Below are positions 42,700-52,374 of a stretch of 64,000 nt of DNA, in pieces. Origin of the DNA: Chloroflexota bacterium (GTDB taxonomy: Bacteria > Chloroflexota > Dehalococcoidia > Bin125); contig VXQT01000013.1 in the NCBI GenBank assembly GCA_009838915.1, positions 520,194 through 584,193 of the forward strand, given 5' to 3'. How positions within the stretch are numbered: the stretch's first letter is position 1; each line of letters starts with the position of its first letter. The notes under the pieces are model-generated. The model saw only the letters and a list, made by a program, of their open reading frames with translations. It ran no database searches and had not been told where the DNA came from. A program made the position numbers and the translations under genes.

Positions 42700-43495
42700 C
42701 GTTCGCCTCTTCTCGTTCACGGAGGATGCGGCGCAAGGTGCGGTAGCCCTCGACCGCCCGCGGGAAACCGCAGTAAGGCGCTGCAGTGGCCATCACGCCT
42801 TCAAGCTCTCTCTCGGTGACGCCGTGGTTGAGCGCGCCGGGGATATGGAACTGCAACTCGTCGGGCTTGCTCAGCGCGACCAGGATCGAGACCACAACCA
42901 GCGAGCGGTCGCGGCGAGAGAGCTGGGAGCGCGACCAGAGGTCGCCAAATGCGAACTCGAAGGCGAGCTTGCCTACCGTCCCGATGCGCTCCATCCCTGC
43001 GAGCGCCTCTGCCGGGTCCTGGGCTTCGTCGCGGCCATTGAGCGTGCGCATCACATCGACGGCGTCGCGGTGGCGCTGGTCGTCGTCCTTGTACTCGGCC
43101 GGCGGGATCACGTAGGGCTGGCCGTCGGTCTCGCTCCACATGCCAACCAGGACGTTGATCATCTCGTTGCCGGCCGGGAATCCGGAGTAACCCGCGATTT
43201 GCAGTGCGATCTCGGTCATTTCCTCTCGCGAGAGGCCGTTGGCCGGACCGAAACTGGCATGGAATCGGACCGCCTGCAGGCGTTCGAGCGCGCCCAGCAT
43301 GGCCAACGCGACGATGTTGCGGTCGCGCCGCGAGAGTTCGTCACCTTGCCAGACCTGGCCAAAGATGTAGTCAACGACGTAGCTGCCAAATGCGCCGGTG
43401 CGCTGCTCGGCAGCCGCGGCGAAGCCGACCGGCTGGCCGGTCATCTCGGCCAGCAACTCGCTACCCGCCTGGCGTCGTTCCGCGTGCGTAGTCAT
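42689..43495 (-). CDS. Carboxymuconolactone decarboxylase (CMD) family protein, two CMD-like halves
   Basis: Repeated pattern [26 protein letters not shown]... and [26 protein letters not shown]. Confidence 0.85.
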   Translation of the reverse strand: MTTHAERRQAGSELLAEMTGQPVGFAAAAEQRTGAFGSYVVDYIFGQVWQGDELSRRDRNIVALAMLGALERLQAVRFHASFGPANGLSREEMTEIALQIAGYSGFPAGNEMINVLVGMWSETDGQPYVIPPAEYKDDDQRHRDAVDVMRTLNGRDEAQDPAEALAGMERIGTVGKLAFEFAFGDLWSRSQLSRRDRSLVVVSILVALSKPDELQFHIPGALNHGVTERELEGVMATAAPYCGFPRAVEGYRTLRRILREREEANDGG

Positions 43496-43504
43496 CTCGG
43501 TGCC

Positions 43505-44224
43505 TCAATCCTCGTGGTCGTTCGATTGCGAGCAGTCTAGGCTTGCGTTCCGTCCCAGCTCGGCGGCGATGACGCCGACCTGCTCCAGTTCCCGACGCGT
43601 CCAGCCCAGCGACAGGGCCTTCTGGAAGTCCGCATCCAAGTCGAGATCACGTCCGAGCGCAGCGCCCGCCGCGACGCCAGCCGCAATACGAGTCAACGCG
43701 GCAATGCGGTCCGTCAGCGAGTCGAGCGCCGGCTGCGGAGTTGCGGGGGTTGGAACATCCTCGGCGAACAGGTCCTCCAGAGAGGTACTCGCCTCAAAGT
43801 CCCAGCCCGAGTCCAGGCGTTCGATGACCGTGGCCAGCAGTTCGCCTTGCTGCTCAGGCAGTTCAGCAAGCGCCGACGACGCGTCCCACCACTCCACGGC
43901 GTCGAACGGATTCGACTCGTCGTCCGGCGCGCCGTCGAGGGCCTCCTTGACCGTGACCAGGTAGGCGTTGTGGATCGTGTGTCGTCGGCTTGCAGGTTCG
44001 GGGCCGTACACCGTGTGGGCGTAGACCGCGCGGACGCGCTGGCGCATGAGCTGAGCGAAAAGCCGCGGTACGGTGTCGTCCGGTTCCTCACTCAGCGGCG
44101 TCACATCGCCGGGCAGCCACCATTGGCCGGGCCAGAGCGCCTCGCGGCTGCGGCGGCGCAGCAACATGACCCGGCCCTGGTCGTCGAACATGACGCCGTA
44201 GCCGATGATCAGCGACTCAGACAT
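43505..44224 (-). CDS. Nudix-like protein with degenerate Nudix box
   Basis: GYGVMFDDQGRVMLLRRRSREALWPGQWWLPGD... Nudix-type start, but acidic residues of the box are not conserved. Confidence 0.6.
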   Translation of the reverse strand: MSESLIIGYGVMFDDQGRVMLLRRRSREALWPGQWWLPGDVTPLSEEPDDTVPRLFAQLMRQRVRAVYAHTVYGPEPASRRHTIHNAYLVTVKEALDGAPDDESNPFDAVEWWDASSALAELPEQQGELLATVIERLDSGWDFEASTSLEDLFAEDVPTPATPQPALDSLTDRIAALTRIAAGVAAGAALGRDLDLDADFQKALSLGWTRRELEQVGVIAAELGRNASLDCSQSNDHED

Positions 44225-45732
44225 CAGTAGCCCCGGACCCCGCGCGCGCTCGACCCGGCGCGTGATCGCTCCTCGGCCAGGTCGAGCGCGGTGAACATGC
44301 CCATCGCCTTGTTGACAGTTTCATCGAATTCGAACGTTGGTGTGGAGTCGAAGACAATCCCTCCGCCGGCCTGCACCGAGGCGACGCCGTCCTGCATGAC
44401 GATCGTGCGGATCGTGATGGCCGTCTCCATGTTGCCGCCAAAGCCGAAGTAACCGAGCGCGCCGGCATAGGGACCGCGTTGATCCTCCTCCAGCTCGGAG
44501 ATGATCTCCATCGCGCGGATCTTGGGCGCGCCGGAGACCGTTCCGGCCGGGAACGTGGCGCGAACGGCGTCGAATGAACTCGCGCCGTCAGCCAGCTCCG
44601 CCTCGACGTGCGAGACCAGGTGCATGACGTGGCTGTAGCGCTCGACGTCGAGCTCCTGGGTGACGCGCACCGTGCCGGGTTTGGCGACGCGGCCGATGTC
44701 ATTGCGGCCCAGGTCGAGCAACATCACGTGCTCGGCGATCTCCTTCTCGTCGGCACGGAGTTCCGCTTCCAGAGCGCGATCCTCGTCGTCGTCCAGGCCC
44801 CGCCGGCGCGTGCCGGCAATCGGATGCGTCGACACCTTGCCGTCCTCGACAATCACCAGCAGCTCGGGGGATGTGCCGACGATTTGATGGTCGTCCATCT
44901 CCATGTAGTAGGTGTACGGCGAGGGATTCACAGTACGCAGCGTGCGATAGACGTTGAATGGATGCACGAACGTCTCGCGTGAGAAGCGCTGCGAGTAGAC
45001 GCACTGGATGATGTCGCCGGCGACGACGTAGTCGATGATCTGCTTGACGTCGGAGAAGTACGCCTCGCGCTCCATGTTGGATCGGATCGCGCTGGAGTGG
45101 CCGACCGGCTCGGGCGCGTCGCCGGGCGGGATCGGTCGGTCGGACTGCAGGCGCTCGACCAGTTCGTCGATCCGAAACTCGGCAGCTCGGTAGGCGGCTT
45201 CGACATCACCGTCGAGTCGCGCGTGCGTGACAACCTTGATCACGTGCTTGAGATGATCGAAAAGCAGCACGGTATCAACGAACTGGAACAGCGCTTCCGG
45301 CAGACCGTGCGGATCGTGGCCGGCGGGATGGACTCGAGGTTCGAAGTGTCGGATTGCCTCGTACGAGAGGTAGCCCACCGCGCCGCCGTGGAATGGCGGC
45401 AGATCGGAGTTGGGCACGAGTTCGAAACGGCTCAGCTCGGCTTCCACCTCGTCGAGCGGATCAACACCGCCGCCCGACGGAGCGCGGAACACTCGGTAGG
45501 GCTCAGTGCCGATGAAGGAGTAGCGGCTGGGACGCTCGCCGCCCTCGACCGATTCGAGCAGGAACGAGTATGCGCCGCGCTTGACCTTGAGAAAGGCGGA
45601 GACGGGGGTTTCGAGATCGGCCAGGACTTCGCGGTAGATTGCCGCGAAGTTGCCTCGCCCCGACACAGTTGCCTCGGATGCCAACTGCTTGAATTCATCG
45701 AGGCTTGGGGTGAGTTCACCGGTAGACGGCAT
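44224..45732 (-). CDS. trpE: Anthranilate synthase component I
   Basis: VAGDIIQCVYSQRF, NPSPYTYYMEM, PIAGTRRRG, LDLGRNDIGRVA, FPAGTVSGAPKIRAMEII; start at MPSTGELTPSL. Confidence 0.97.
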   Translation of the reverse strand: MPSTGELTPSLDEFKQLASEATVSGRGNFAAIYREVLADLETPVSAFLKVKRGAYSFLLESVEGGERPSRYSFIGTEPYRVFRAPSGGGVDPLDEVEAELSRFELVPNSDLPPFHGGAVGYLSYEAIRHFEPRVHPAGHDPHGLPEALFQFVDTVLLFDHLKHVIKVVTHARLDGDVEAAYRAAEFRIDELVERLQSDRPIPPGDAPEPVGHSSAIRSNMEREAYFSDVKQIIDYVVAGDIIQCVYSQRFSRETFVHPFNVYRTLRTVNPSPYTYYMEMDDHQIVGTSPELLVIVEDGKVSTHPIAGTRRRGLDDDEDRALEAELRADEKEIAEHVMLLDLGRNDIGRVAKPGTVRVTQELDVERYSHVMHLVSHVEAELADGASSFDAVRATFPAGTVSGAPKIRAMEIISELEEDQRGPYAGALGYFGFGGNMETAITIRTIVMQDGVASVQAGGGIVFDSTPTFEFDETVNKAMGMFTALDLAEERSRAGSSARGVRGY

Positions 45733-45952
45733 GGGAACAGGCTCCTGGGATGGACGCGGCGTACGGCACTCTGCGCGGTAAGCAACCACGTCGGCGGGAC
45801 GACTCAGCCTGCGCCTCGCCAGACCCCCTGTCCGCCCGACGTGTGGCAGTGCGAGGACGGACGCGTGCGCATCCCCATCTCACCCATTGACCACAGCGCG
45901 GACATCGCGTGCTCCTGTTCCTCTGCGCATCCTATGGGAGTGGTCGGAGTTG

Positions 45953-46564
45953 TCAAACCTTGCGCGTGACATTTGCACCGGCGGATTGCGTTCTCCTGGC
46001 GTTGATCGCGTCGACGAGTTGTCGTGCGGCGCGATCGTGGCCGTCGTCGTGATTGACGATGACCAGGTCAAACCAATCAGCTTCGGCCATCTCGGCTTCG
46101 GCCTCGGCGAGACGGGCGGCCATTTCCTCGTCGGATTCGGCGTCGCGGGAGCGCAGGCGGCGTTCGAGCGAGGCGATGTCGGGGGCAGTGATGAAGACGA
46201 GGAACGGGTAATCGAGTTTCTGTTTGAGTGTGCGCGCGCCCTCGACATCGGTGCGCAAGACTACGGTGCGTCCCTGGTCGAGCAGGTCGTCAACTGCAGC
46301 GCGCGGGACGCCACTGCGATGTCCGTATGAGGTGACGTGCTCGAGAAAGGCGTCCTCGGCGATCCAGCGCTGAAACTCTTCCTCGGAGAGGAACACGTGA
46401 TGGACGCCGTCGACTTCTCCCTGGCGTGGCGCTCGGGTCTTGGCCGTGGCCACCTTGGCCAGCGACCGGTCGAGGCCCATCGCCGCGTTGATTACGGTGT
46501 CCTTTCCGGCGCCTGAAGGCCCGGAGATGACCACCACCAGTGGCGCAGGCTCAGACGGCGACAT
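45953..46564 (-). CDS. gmk: Guanylate kinase-like P-loop kinase
   Basis: VVISGPSGAGKDTVI, TAKTRAPRQGEVDGVHHVFLSEEEF, FLVFITAPDIASLERRLRSRD; starts inside the aroA 3' end. Confidence 0.8.
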   Translation of the reverse strand: MSPSEPAPLVVVISGPSGAGKDTVINAAMGLDRSLAKVATAKTRAPRQGEVDGVHHVFLSEEEFQRWIAEDAFLEHVTSYGHRSGVPRAAVDDLLDQGRTVVLRTDVEGARTLKQKLDYPFLVFITAPDIASLERRLRSRDAESDEEMAARLAEAEAEMAEADWFDLVIVNHDDGHDRAARQLVDAINARRTQSAGANVTRKV

Positions 46565-47855
46565 GGCGCAGTCGATCCAGGTCGCGCCAGAAGCCGGGAT
46601 ACGAGATCTCGACCGCGTCCGCCCGCCTGATCGTGGTCGGACCGGACTCCGATTCGGAGGCGAGCGCGGCGACGGCGGCCGACATCGCGATCCGGTGGTC
46701 GCCGTGCGAGTCCACTGTCGCGCCCTGCAGTTGTCCGCCGACGACTCGCATGCCGTCCGGCCGCTCCTCAACCTCGACACCCATTGCTCGGAGCATCGAC
46801 GCCGTCGCCGCGATCCGATCCGACTCCTTGACCCGCAGCTCTGCGGCGTCGCGGATCTCGGTGACGCCCTGCGCGAGCGCCGCAGCAACGGCCAGCGTCG
46901 GGAGTTCGTCCACGGCCCGGACAATCATCTCATCGTCGAGCAGCACTCCATGCAGCGGTCCGCCGCGTACCACCAGATCGGCGACCGGCTCACCCGACGC
47001 TTCTCGCAGGTTGCCGAGTTCGATCCGCGCGCCCATTTGTCTCAGCGCGTCGATCACCCCGGTTCGCCTCGGATTTACGCCGACATTGGGCAAGTTGAGC
47101 TCAGAACCGGGAATCATCGCAGCGGCGATCATCCAGTAGGCCGCCGCACTGATGTCGCCGGGCACCTCGACGTCGCGCGGACGCAGCGGGGCGCCGGGAT
47201 GGATGCGGATGGTTGCGCTGTCAGCTTCAATCTGTGCGCCCATCGCGGCCAGCATGCGCTCGGTGTGATCGCGCGACGGTCCGGGCTCGACGATCCGGCT
47301 CGGCTCGCCTGCGCGCAGGGCGGCGAACACAATGCAGCTCTTGACTTGCGCACTGGCGACCGGCAGTTCGCCGTCGAATCCACGCAGGCTCTCGGTTCCG
47401 CCATCGACCCAGAACGGCGCTGTAGCGGCGGAGTCAACCCGCACACCCATTTGCTCGAGGGGATCGAGCACTCGACGCATCGGTCGTGAACGCAACGAGT
47501 GGTCGCCGTCGAAGCCGCTTCGGAAGGGGAGTCCCGCGGCGACTCCGCTGAGCAGGCGGATTGAGGTACCACTGTTGCCGCAGTCGAGCACGCCATCGGC
47601 AGGGCGGAATTCGTCCTGTCCCGGACTACGGACCAGGATGCGGTCGTCCGACTCGTCGAATTCAACCCCCCACTGTCGCAGGCAGGTCATGGTCGAGCGG
47701 CAGTCGGCGCTGTCCAGCAGACCGTAAATCTGGGCTTCGCCCGGTGCGAGGGCGTTGCAGATCAGGGCCCGATGTGAGATTGATTTGTCGCCGGGCACGC
47801 GCAACGTGCCGCGAAGCGGGCCACCTGGACGGACCACGAATTCGTCGCTCATCAA
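46551..47855 (-). CDS. aroA: 3-phosphoshikimate 1-carboxyvinyltransferase
   Basis: LRGTLRVPGDKSISHRALI, DCGNSGTSIRLLSG, DHRIAMSAAVAAL. Confidence 0.96.
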   Translation of the reverse strand: MMSDEFVVRPGGPLRGTLRVPGDKSISHRALICNALAPGEAQIYGLLDSADCRSTMTCLRQWGVEFDESDDRILVRSPGQDEFRPADGVLDCGNSGTSIRLLSGVAAGLPFRSGFDGDHSLRSRPMRRVLDPLEQMGVRVDSAATAPFWVDGGTESLRGFDGELPVASAQVKSCIVFAALRAGEPSRIVEPGPSRDHTERMLAAMGAQIEADSATIRIHPGAPLRPRDVEVPGDISAAAYWMIAAAMIPGSELNLPNVGVNPRRTGVIDALRQMGARIELGNLREASGEPVADLVVRGGPLHGVLLDDEMIVRAVDELPTLAVAAALAQGVTEIRDAAELRVKESDRIAATASMLRAMGVEVEERPDGMRVVGGQLQGATVDSHGDHRIAMSAAVAALASESESGPTTIRRADAVEISYPGFWRDLDRLRHVAV

Positions 47856-48884
47856 TCAGCCGCGCCTCCAGCGCCCGCGGCGCGCCTGGTGCTCTTTCTC
47901 GCGTGCTTCGCTGCGCTTGGTCATCTGGCGCACGCGGTCATAGAGCCGCGGACTGACCAACAGCGAAGCCATCTGCGACGTGGCGTCGGGAATTTCAGGG
48001 GATGCGCCCGCATCGGGATCCATGTCGTCGCCGCCCAGGAATCGGGCGTGATTGATCTGGGCGGTCGAGAACTCGCGGAAGACATCCTCTTCCGTCTCGT
48101 CGAGCAGATTGCGAACCCGGTCAAGCTCGAGCACGAGACGATCGATCCAGTGTTTGACCTGCTCGCGATTGGTGACCGCGATTTCGGTGGTCAGGCTGGG
48201 ATCGCCGGAGTTGTAGGCGGTCATGGCGCGGAAGGTGTCGCCGGCGGCGCGACCGAAGTCGGGCCAGCCGTCGGAACCGCGCAGCATCGTGAACAGGGCG
48301 GACGAGACGACGAGCGGCAGGTGCGAGACCCCGGCCATCACGTAGTCGTGCTCGGCCGCATCGAGAAAGTGCGGTGTCGCGCCGAGCTCGCGGACCATGC
48401 CCAGCACCGACTTGACACTTGTCTCGGAAGCGGTCGGAGAGGGGCTGAGGAACCAGCGCTTACCGCGGAACAGGTCGGCGCTGGCGTTGTCGATTCCGAA
48501 CGCCGAGGCGTCACCCGCCATCGGGTGTCCACCAACGAAGGACACGCCGTTGGGCAAGTGCTGCTGCGCCCAAGTGCCGATCTGGACTTTGGAGGCGGCA
48601 GTGTCGGTCACGACTGCGCCTCGTCCAAGGTGCGGGGCGATCTCCTCCATCAGCTCGGATGTCGCCGCCGGCGGCGTCGCGAGCACGACCAGTCCTGCGC
48701 CCTCGACGGCTTCGCGCGGAGATGAACAGACGCGGTCAACGGCGTCCTGCTTGCCGGCCGCGTTGCGCGCCGGGCGCCAGTCGTCGAAGCCGACAACCTC
48801 GGTGTCCTTCAGTTTGGCCGCGAGCAGCCCCATGCCGATCGAACCGCCGATGTAGCCCAATCCAAGTATCGCAATCCGAGCCAC
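47856..48884 (-). CDS. tyrA: Prephenate dehydrogenase
   Basis: IAILGLGYIGGSIGMGLLAAKLKDTEVVGFD, TDTAASKVQI, GGHPMAGDASAF, HDYVMAGVSHLP. Confidence 0.92.
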   Translation of the reverse strand: MARIAILGLGYIGGSIGMGLLAAKLKDTEVVGFDDWRPARNAAGKQDAVDRVCSSPREAVEGAGLVVLATPPAATSELMEEIAPHLGRGAVVTDTAASKVQIGTWAQQHLPNGVSFVGGHPMAGDASAFGIDNASADLFRGKRWFLSPSPTASETSVKSVLGMVRELGATPHFLDAAEHDYVMAGVSHLPLVVSSALFTMLRGSDGWPDFGRAAGDTFRAMTAYNSGDPSLTTEIAVTNREQVKHWIDRLVLELDRVRNLLDETEEDVFREFSTAQINHARFLGGDDMDPDAGASPEIPDATSQMASLLVSPRLYDRVRQMTKRSEAREKEHQARRGRWRRG

Positions 48885-49030
48885 GCCGGCCTCCTGTACT
48901 CGCCGATCTCGCAGACGCGCTGCGCTTGTCGCTCACGATATCGCAGCGGCATTGGACGCAAGCGGGACCGGACACCGTGATAGAGTCGGTACGCGTGGCA
49001 GCGCGAGGCTCTGGCGGGGCCGACGGGGCG

Positions 49031-50404
49031 ATGACGAGAGCGGATGGGGCCTGGCTTCGACGTGGCCGACGACGCGCGCGCTGGTCGCGGGTCGGGGTCT
49101 CCGCACTGTTGGTGATGTTCGCGCTGGGCTTGCTGACGCTGCTGCGTCCCGCTGAGGCGGCTGCCGCGCCGAGCAGCTGCCCGTTCGGCGGCGGACCGGC
49201 GTTCAGGCTGCAGGCGTTCGAAGCGGATCGCATGCGCAGCCTGTACCTCCAGACACAGGTCCTGGCGGCAGCAAACCAGTTGTTTCCGGACGACGACGAG
49301 TTCGCCCTGCCCGCCTTGAGAGTGGGGGAGGCGCGCGTCGAGACGCTCGCAGCCATGATCCCGCCGCAGTTGCTGCATGCCATCGCCTGGATCGAGAGCG
49401 ACATCAACCAGGTGCACATCGACGATCCGTACGGAGAGCTCGGGCGGGCCCTGATCTCGCCGGACTGCGGCTATGGAATCATGCAGATCACGAGCACGAT
49501 CGACAACGACGGCGGCTTGCCCTCGCGCTATGAGGCGCTCGTTGGCACGCACTTTGCCTACAACATTGCGGCCGGCGCCAGGATCCTGGCGGAGAAGTGG
49601 AACGAGGACTACTTCCCGGTCGTGGGCGAGCGCGATCCTCGCTTCATCGAGTCGTGGTACTTCGCGCTCTGGGCCTACAACGGCTGGGTCTGGATTAACC
49701 ATCCCGGCAATCGGATGTTCGACCCTGCGCGGGGCACGTACGACTGCGATACGGACACGAGCGACTACCTCGACTATCCCTACCAGGAGCGAGTACTGGG
49801 CTGCGTGATCAACCCTCCGATCGTGGACGGGCAGCGGCTGTGGGAGCCGCATCCTGTGGACTTGCCCAACATCCCGTCCGTAACCGCGCCGGGCGGAGCG
49901 CTCGATCCCGACCTGTTCTGGCAGTCGCTCGACCAGGTTCGCGAGCGGATGAGCATGTCACTGCCCTCAGGCGCCGTGCAGGCGGCAATAGGATTCGGCG
50001 CACTGCAGGATCGGACGGCGCTGCTGGGGATGCCGGAGGCCGACGACCTGGTCGACGAGCTGGAGTTGTCGTCGAGCGAGCTGACTGCGCGCGGCGCGGA
50101 GTTGTTGATCGCCAACCGGGGTAGCGGACTGCTCGCCTGGCGGGTGCTGGAGACGCCGAGTTGGCTGGAGGTCGGCTTCCAGGCGGGAGTGGCACTGGGC
50201 AGCGGCTACCGCTTCACGCGCGGGCCAGACGAATCGAGAATTCCAATCGCGGCCGCGGCCGGCGGAGTGCCCGAGGGATCGCACCGGGGTCGGATTGAGC
50301 TGGAGTTTCACTACCCGGACGGGACGTCTGAAAGGGAGAGCGTCGCCATATCATTGGACAAGCAGGGTGCCGCCTTCTACGAGGCGGGCCGCCCGCAAAG
50401 CTGA
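49031..50404 (+). CDS. Secreted lytic transglycosylase (SLT)-like protein
   Basis: TM/signal LLVMFALGLLTLLRPAEAAAA; IPPQLLHAIAWIESDINQVHI...CGYGIMQITSTIDN...NIAAGARILAEKW...ALWAYNGW. Confidence 0.85.
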   Translation: MTRADGAWLRRGRRRARWSRVGVSALLVMFALGLLTLLRPAEAAAAPSSCPFGGGPAFRLQAFEADRMRSLYLQTQVLAAANQLFPDDDEFALPALRVGEARVETLAAMIPPQLLHAIAWIESDINQVHIDDPYGELGRALISPDCGYGIMQITSTIDNDGGLPSRYEALVGTHFAYNIAAGARILAEKWNEDYFPVVGERDPRFIESWYFALWAYNGWVWINHPGNRMFDPARGTYDCDTDTSDYLDYPYQERVLGCVINPPIVDGQRLWEPHPVDLPNIPSVTAPGGALDPDLFWQSLDQVRERMSMSLPSGAVQAAIGFGALQDRTALLGMPEADDLVDELELSSSELTARGAELLIANRGSGLLAWRVLETPSWLEVGFQAGVALGSGYRFTRGPDESRIPIAAAAGGVPEGSHRGRIELEFHYPDGTSERESVAISLDKQGAAFYEAGRPQS

Positions 50405-50481
50405 CCCCCCGTAGCTCAACCGGACAGAGCGACGGACTTCTAATCCGTAGGCTGGAGGTTCGAGTCCTCCCGGGGGGACCA
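50405..50481 (+). tRNA. tRNA-Arg (anticodon TCT), CCA encoded
   Basis: ccccccg ... anticodon stem-loop acgga-cttctaa-tccgt, T arm ggagg-ttcgagt-cctcc, acceptor cgggggg + a + cca; cloverleaf pairs by eye. Confidence 0.95.
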
Positions 50482-50718
50482 TGGGCGGCATTTGGCGGCC
50501 GCCGGGATGGCCGTGCCGATATCTGGCTGTCGCAGCGGCTACCACAATGGCTACTGCGCAATACCGCGAGTGAGCATTCAGCGACTACGCTGATTCAGAC
50601 ATCTGAAACAGCTTCGAGACCCTGCATCACATCCAGTCTTCACTCTTGCTTCATTTGCCTCCCTTCCCCGCTCTGATCGACACGACTGAGTCCATCCTCT
50701 GAGGAGTCCTCCCTGTTT

Positions 50719-52158
50719 ATGCCTCCAGCATCCGTATCTGCGCGTCCACGGTCGCGCGCACGCAAGCCTCGCCACCAGACCACTTGCGCCGACTGCGGCG
50801 CTTCGACCAGCGTGCCGTTCCGTCCCCGCGCCGACCGGCCGGTGTACTGCAGCCCGTGCTACGCGGGTCGACGCGGCAGCGCCCGCCTGAACCTTCCTTC
50901 GGAAGAGCCGCGGGGCAGGCGCACCGAAGTCAAGCCGGCTGCTCCCAGTCAACCCAACGACTCGGCCAACGGCCGGGCTGCGGATCGTCCGGCCGCGACC
51001 TTCTCCGACATGGGCCTGAGCCGCTCGACGATGACGGCGCTCTCGGCGATGGACATCTCCGAACCTACGCCGATTCAGCAAGAGACGATTCCCCTGTTGC
51101 TGGCCGGTCGCGACGTGATCGGCCAGGCGCGGACTGGTTCCGGCAAGACCCTGGCGTTCACGATTCCGCTGCTTGAAGGCTGCGATCCTGCGGTGTGCGA
51201 GGTACAGGCGCTGGTGCTCACGCCGACGCGGGAACTGGCGATCCAGGTGGGCGAAGTGACGGACGCGGCGGCGAAGGGCCGGGGATTGCAGACCACGCTG
51301 CTCTACGGCGGCCGCTCGGCGCGACCCGAGTATGCGGCCCTCAGGCGCGGACCGCAGATCGTGATCGGCACCCCGGGTCGCACGCTGGACCACCTTCGCC
51401 AGGGGACGCTCAACCTACGGTCGGTCCGATTCCTGGTCCTGGATGAGGCGGATGAGATGCTGGATCGCGGCTTTGCCCGCGATGTGGAGGCGATCCTCGG
51501 CTACACGCCATCCGAACGTCAGACCGCGCTGTTCTCGGCGACGCTGCCCGACTGGGTGGCGACGACCGCCGCCAAGCACCTGCGCCAGCCCGCCACGGTG
51601 GAGGTCGACGCCGACTTGCAGACGCTGCCCAGCGTGACGCATCTCGTCTATTCGATCCGACGCGACCACAAGATCGGCGCGCTGCGCTCGCTGCTGGACC
51701 AGCGCAACGGCGAGGCGGTGATCGTCTTTGGCAAGACCAAGCACGGGGTCAAGAAGCTGGCCCGCCAGCTCGATGGGTTCGGCTATCCGGTGGGCGCGCT
51801 GCAGGGCAATCTGAGTCAGAACGCACGGGAACGCGTGATGCGCGACTTTCGCTCGGGCGACACGCCGATCCTGGTCGCCACCAATGTCGCGGCGCGCGGC
51901 CTCGATATCGACGGCGTGGGACAGGTGATCAACTACGACCTGCCCGATTCTCCCCAGCTGTTCACGCACCGGGTCGGACGGACCGGCCGAATGGGCCGCG
52001 ACGGCGAAGCGATTACCTTCGTCACGTCGGAGGAAGAGTCCAAGTGGCGGGAGATCGACCGCAGCCTGGGCGTCCGGTTCATCCGCCAACCGTGGAACGA
52101 CGATCCCGAACTGCAGCAACCGACCCCGCGCCGCTCGCGTGTGAGGCGAGTGCGCTAG
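50719..52158 (+). CDS. DEAD-box RNA helicase with N-terminal CxxC...CxxC zinc ribbon
   Basis: CADCGASTSVPFRPRADRPVYCSPC; ARTGSGKTLAFTIPL, VLDEADEMLD, SATLP, HRVGRTGRMGR. Confidence 0.95.
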   Translation: MPPASVSARPRSRARKPRHQTTCADCGASTSVPFRPRADRPVYCSPCYAGRRGSARLNLPSEEPRGRRTEVKPAAPSQPNDSANGRAADRPAATFSDMGLSRSTMTALSAMDISEPTPIQQETIPLLLAGRDVIGQARTGSGKTLAFTIPLLEGCDPAVCEVQALVLTPTRELAIQVGEVTDAAAKGRGLQTTLLYGGRSARPEYAALRRGPQIVIGTPGRTLDHLRQGTLNLRSVRFLVLDEADEMLDRGFARDVEAILGYTPSERQTALFSATLPDWVATTAAKHLRQPATVEVDADLQTLPSVTHLVYSIRRDHKIGALRSLLDQRNGEAVIVFGKTKHGVKKLARQLDGFGYPVGALQGNLSQNARERVMRDFRSGDTPILVATNVAARGLDIDGVGQVINYDLPDSPQLFTHRVGRTGRMGRDGEAITFVTSEEESKWREIDRSLGVRFIRQPWNDDPELQQPTPRRSRVRRVR

Positions 52159-52168
52159 CGCCTGGGAC

Positions 52169-52220
52169 ACCCCCGCAGAGCTTCAGGACCCGAAGGTTCG
52201 AGACCTCCCGGGGACTACTC
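52169..52220 (+). other. Degenerate tRNA-Arg-like remnant (att-like)
   Basis: acccccgcagagcttcaggacccgaAGGTTCGAGaCCTCCCGGGGactactcca: shares the T-arm/acceptor 3' end of the tRNA at 50405-50481; anticodon arm missing. Confidence 0.6.
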
Positions 52221-52274
52221 CACCATGTCCTGATTCCTTTGCCTCTCTGGTAACCGATGTGTTACCATCAGGTC

Positions 52275-52365
52275 TTGATTGAGGTTAGCGAATACATCGA
52301 CGAGCACGGACGAAGCGCGTTCGGTCGCTGGTTCGACGGCCTCGATGCACGCGCGGCGGCGAGAG
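52275..52365 (+). pseudogene. Truncated RelE/HigB-like toxin N-terminus
   Basis: TTG start: LIEVSEYIDEHGRSAFGRWFDGLDARAAAR then runs into the downstream gene's RBS; rest of a toxin ORF is absent. Confidence 0.5.
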
Positions 52366-52374
52366 GAGTGAACG

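Noticed and set aside
45733-45952. Possible trp leader peptide/attenuator or T-box upstream of trpE
   Set aside because: A short ATG frame contains two separated Trp codons but no tandem Trp codons. TGGTTGCTTACCGCG only loosely resembles the T-box motif and no clear terminator/antiterminator pair was found
50351-50561. Minus-strand ORFs with ...VPPGGLEPPAYGLEVRRSVRLSYGG...
   Set aside because: Translation of the antisense of the tRNA-Arg gene, a well-known annotation artefact
52169-52220. Functional second tRNA
   Set aside because: No anticodon arm and imperfect acceptor; treated as remnant/att-like sequence only
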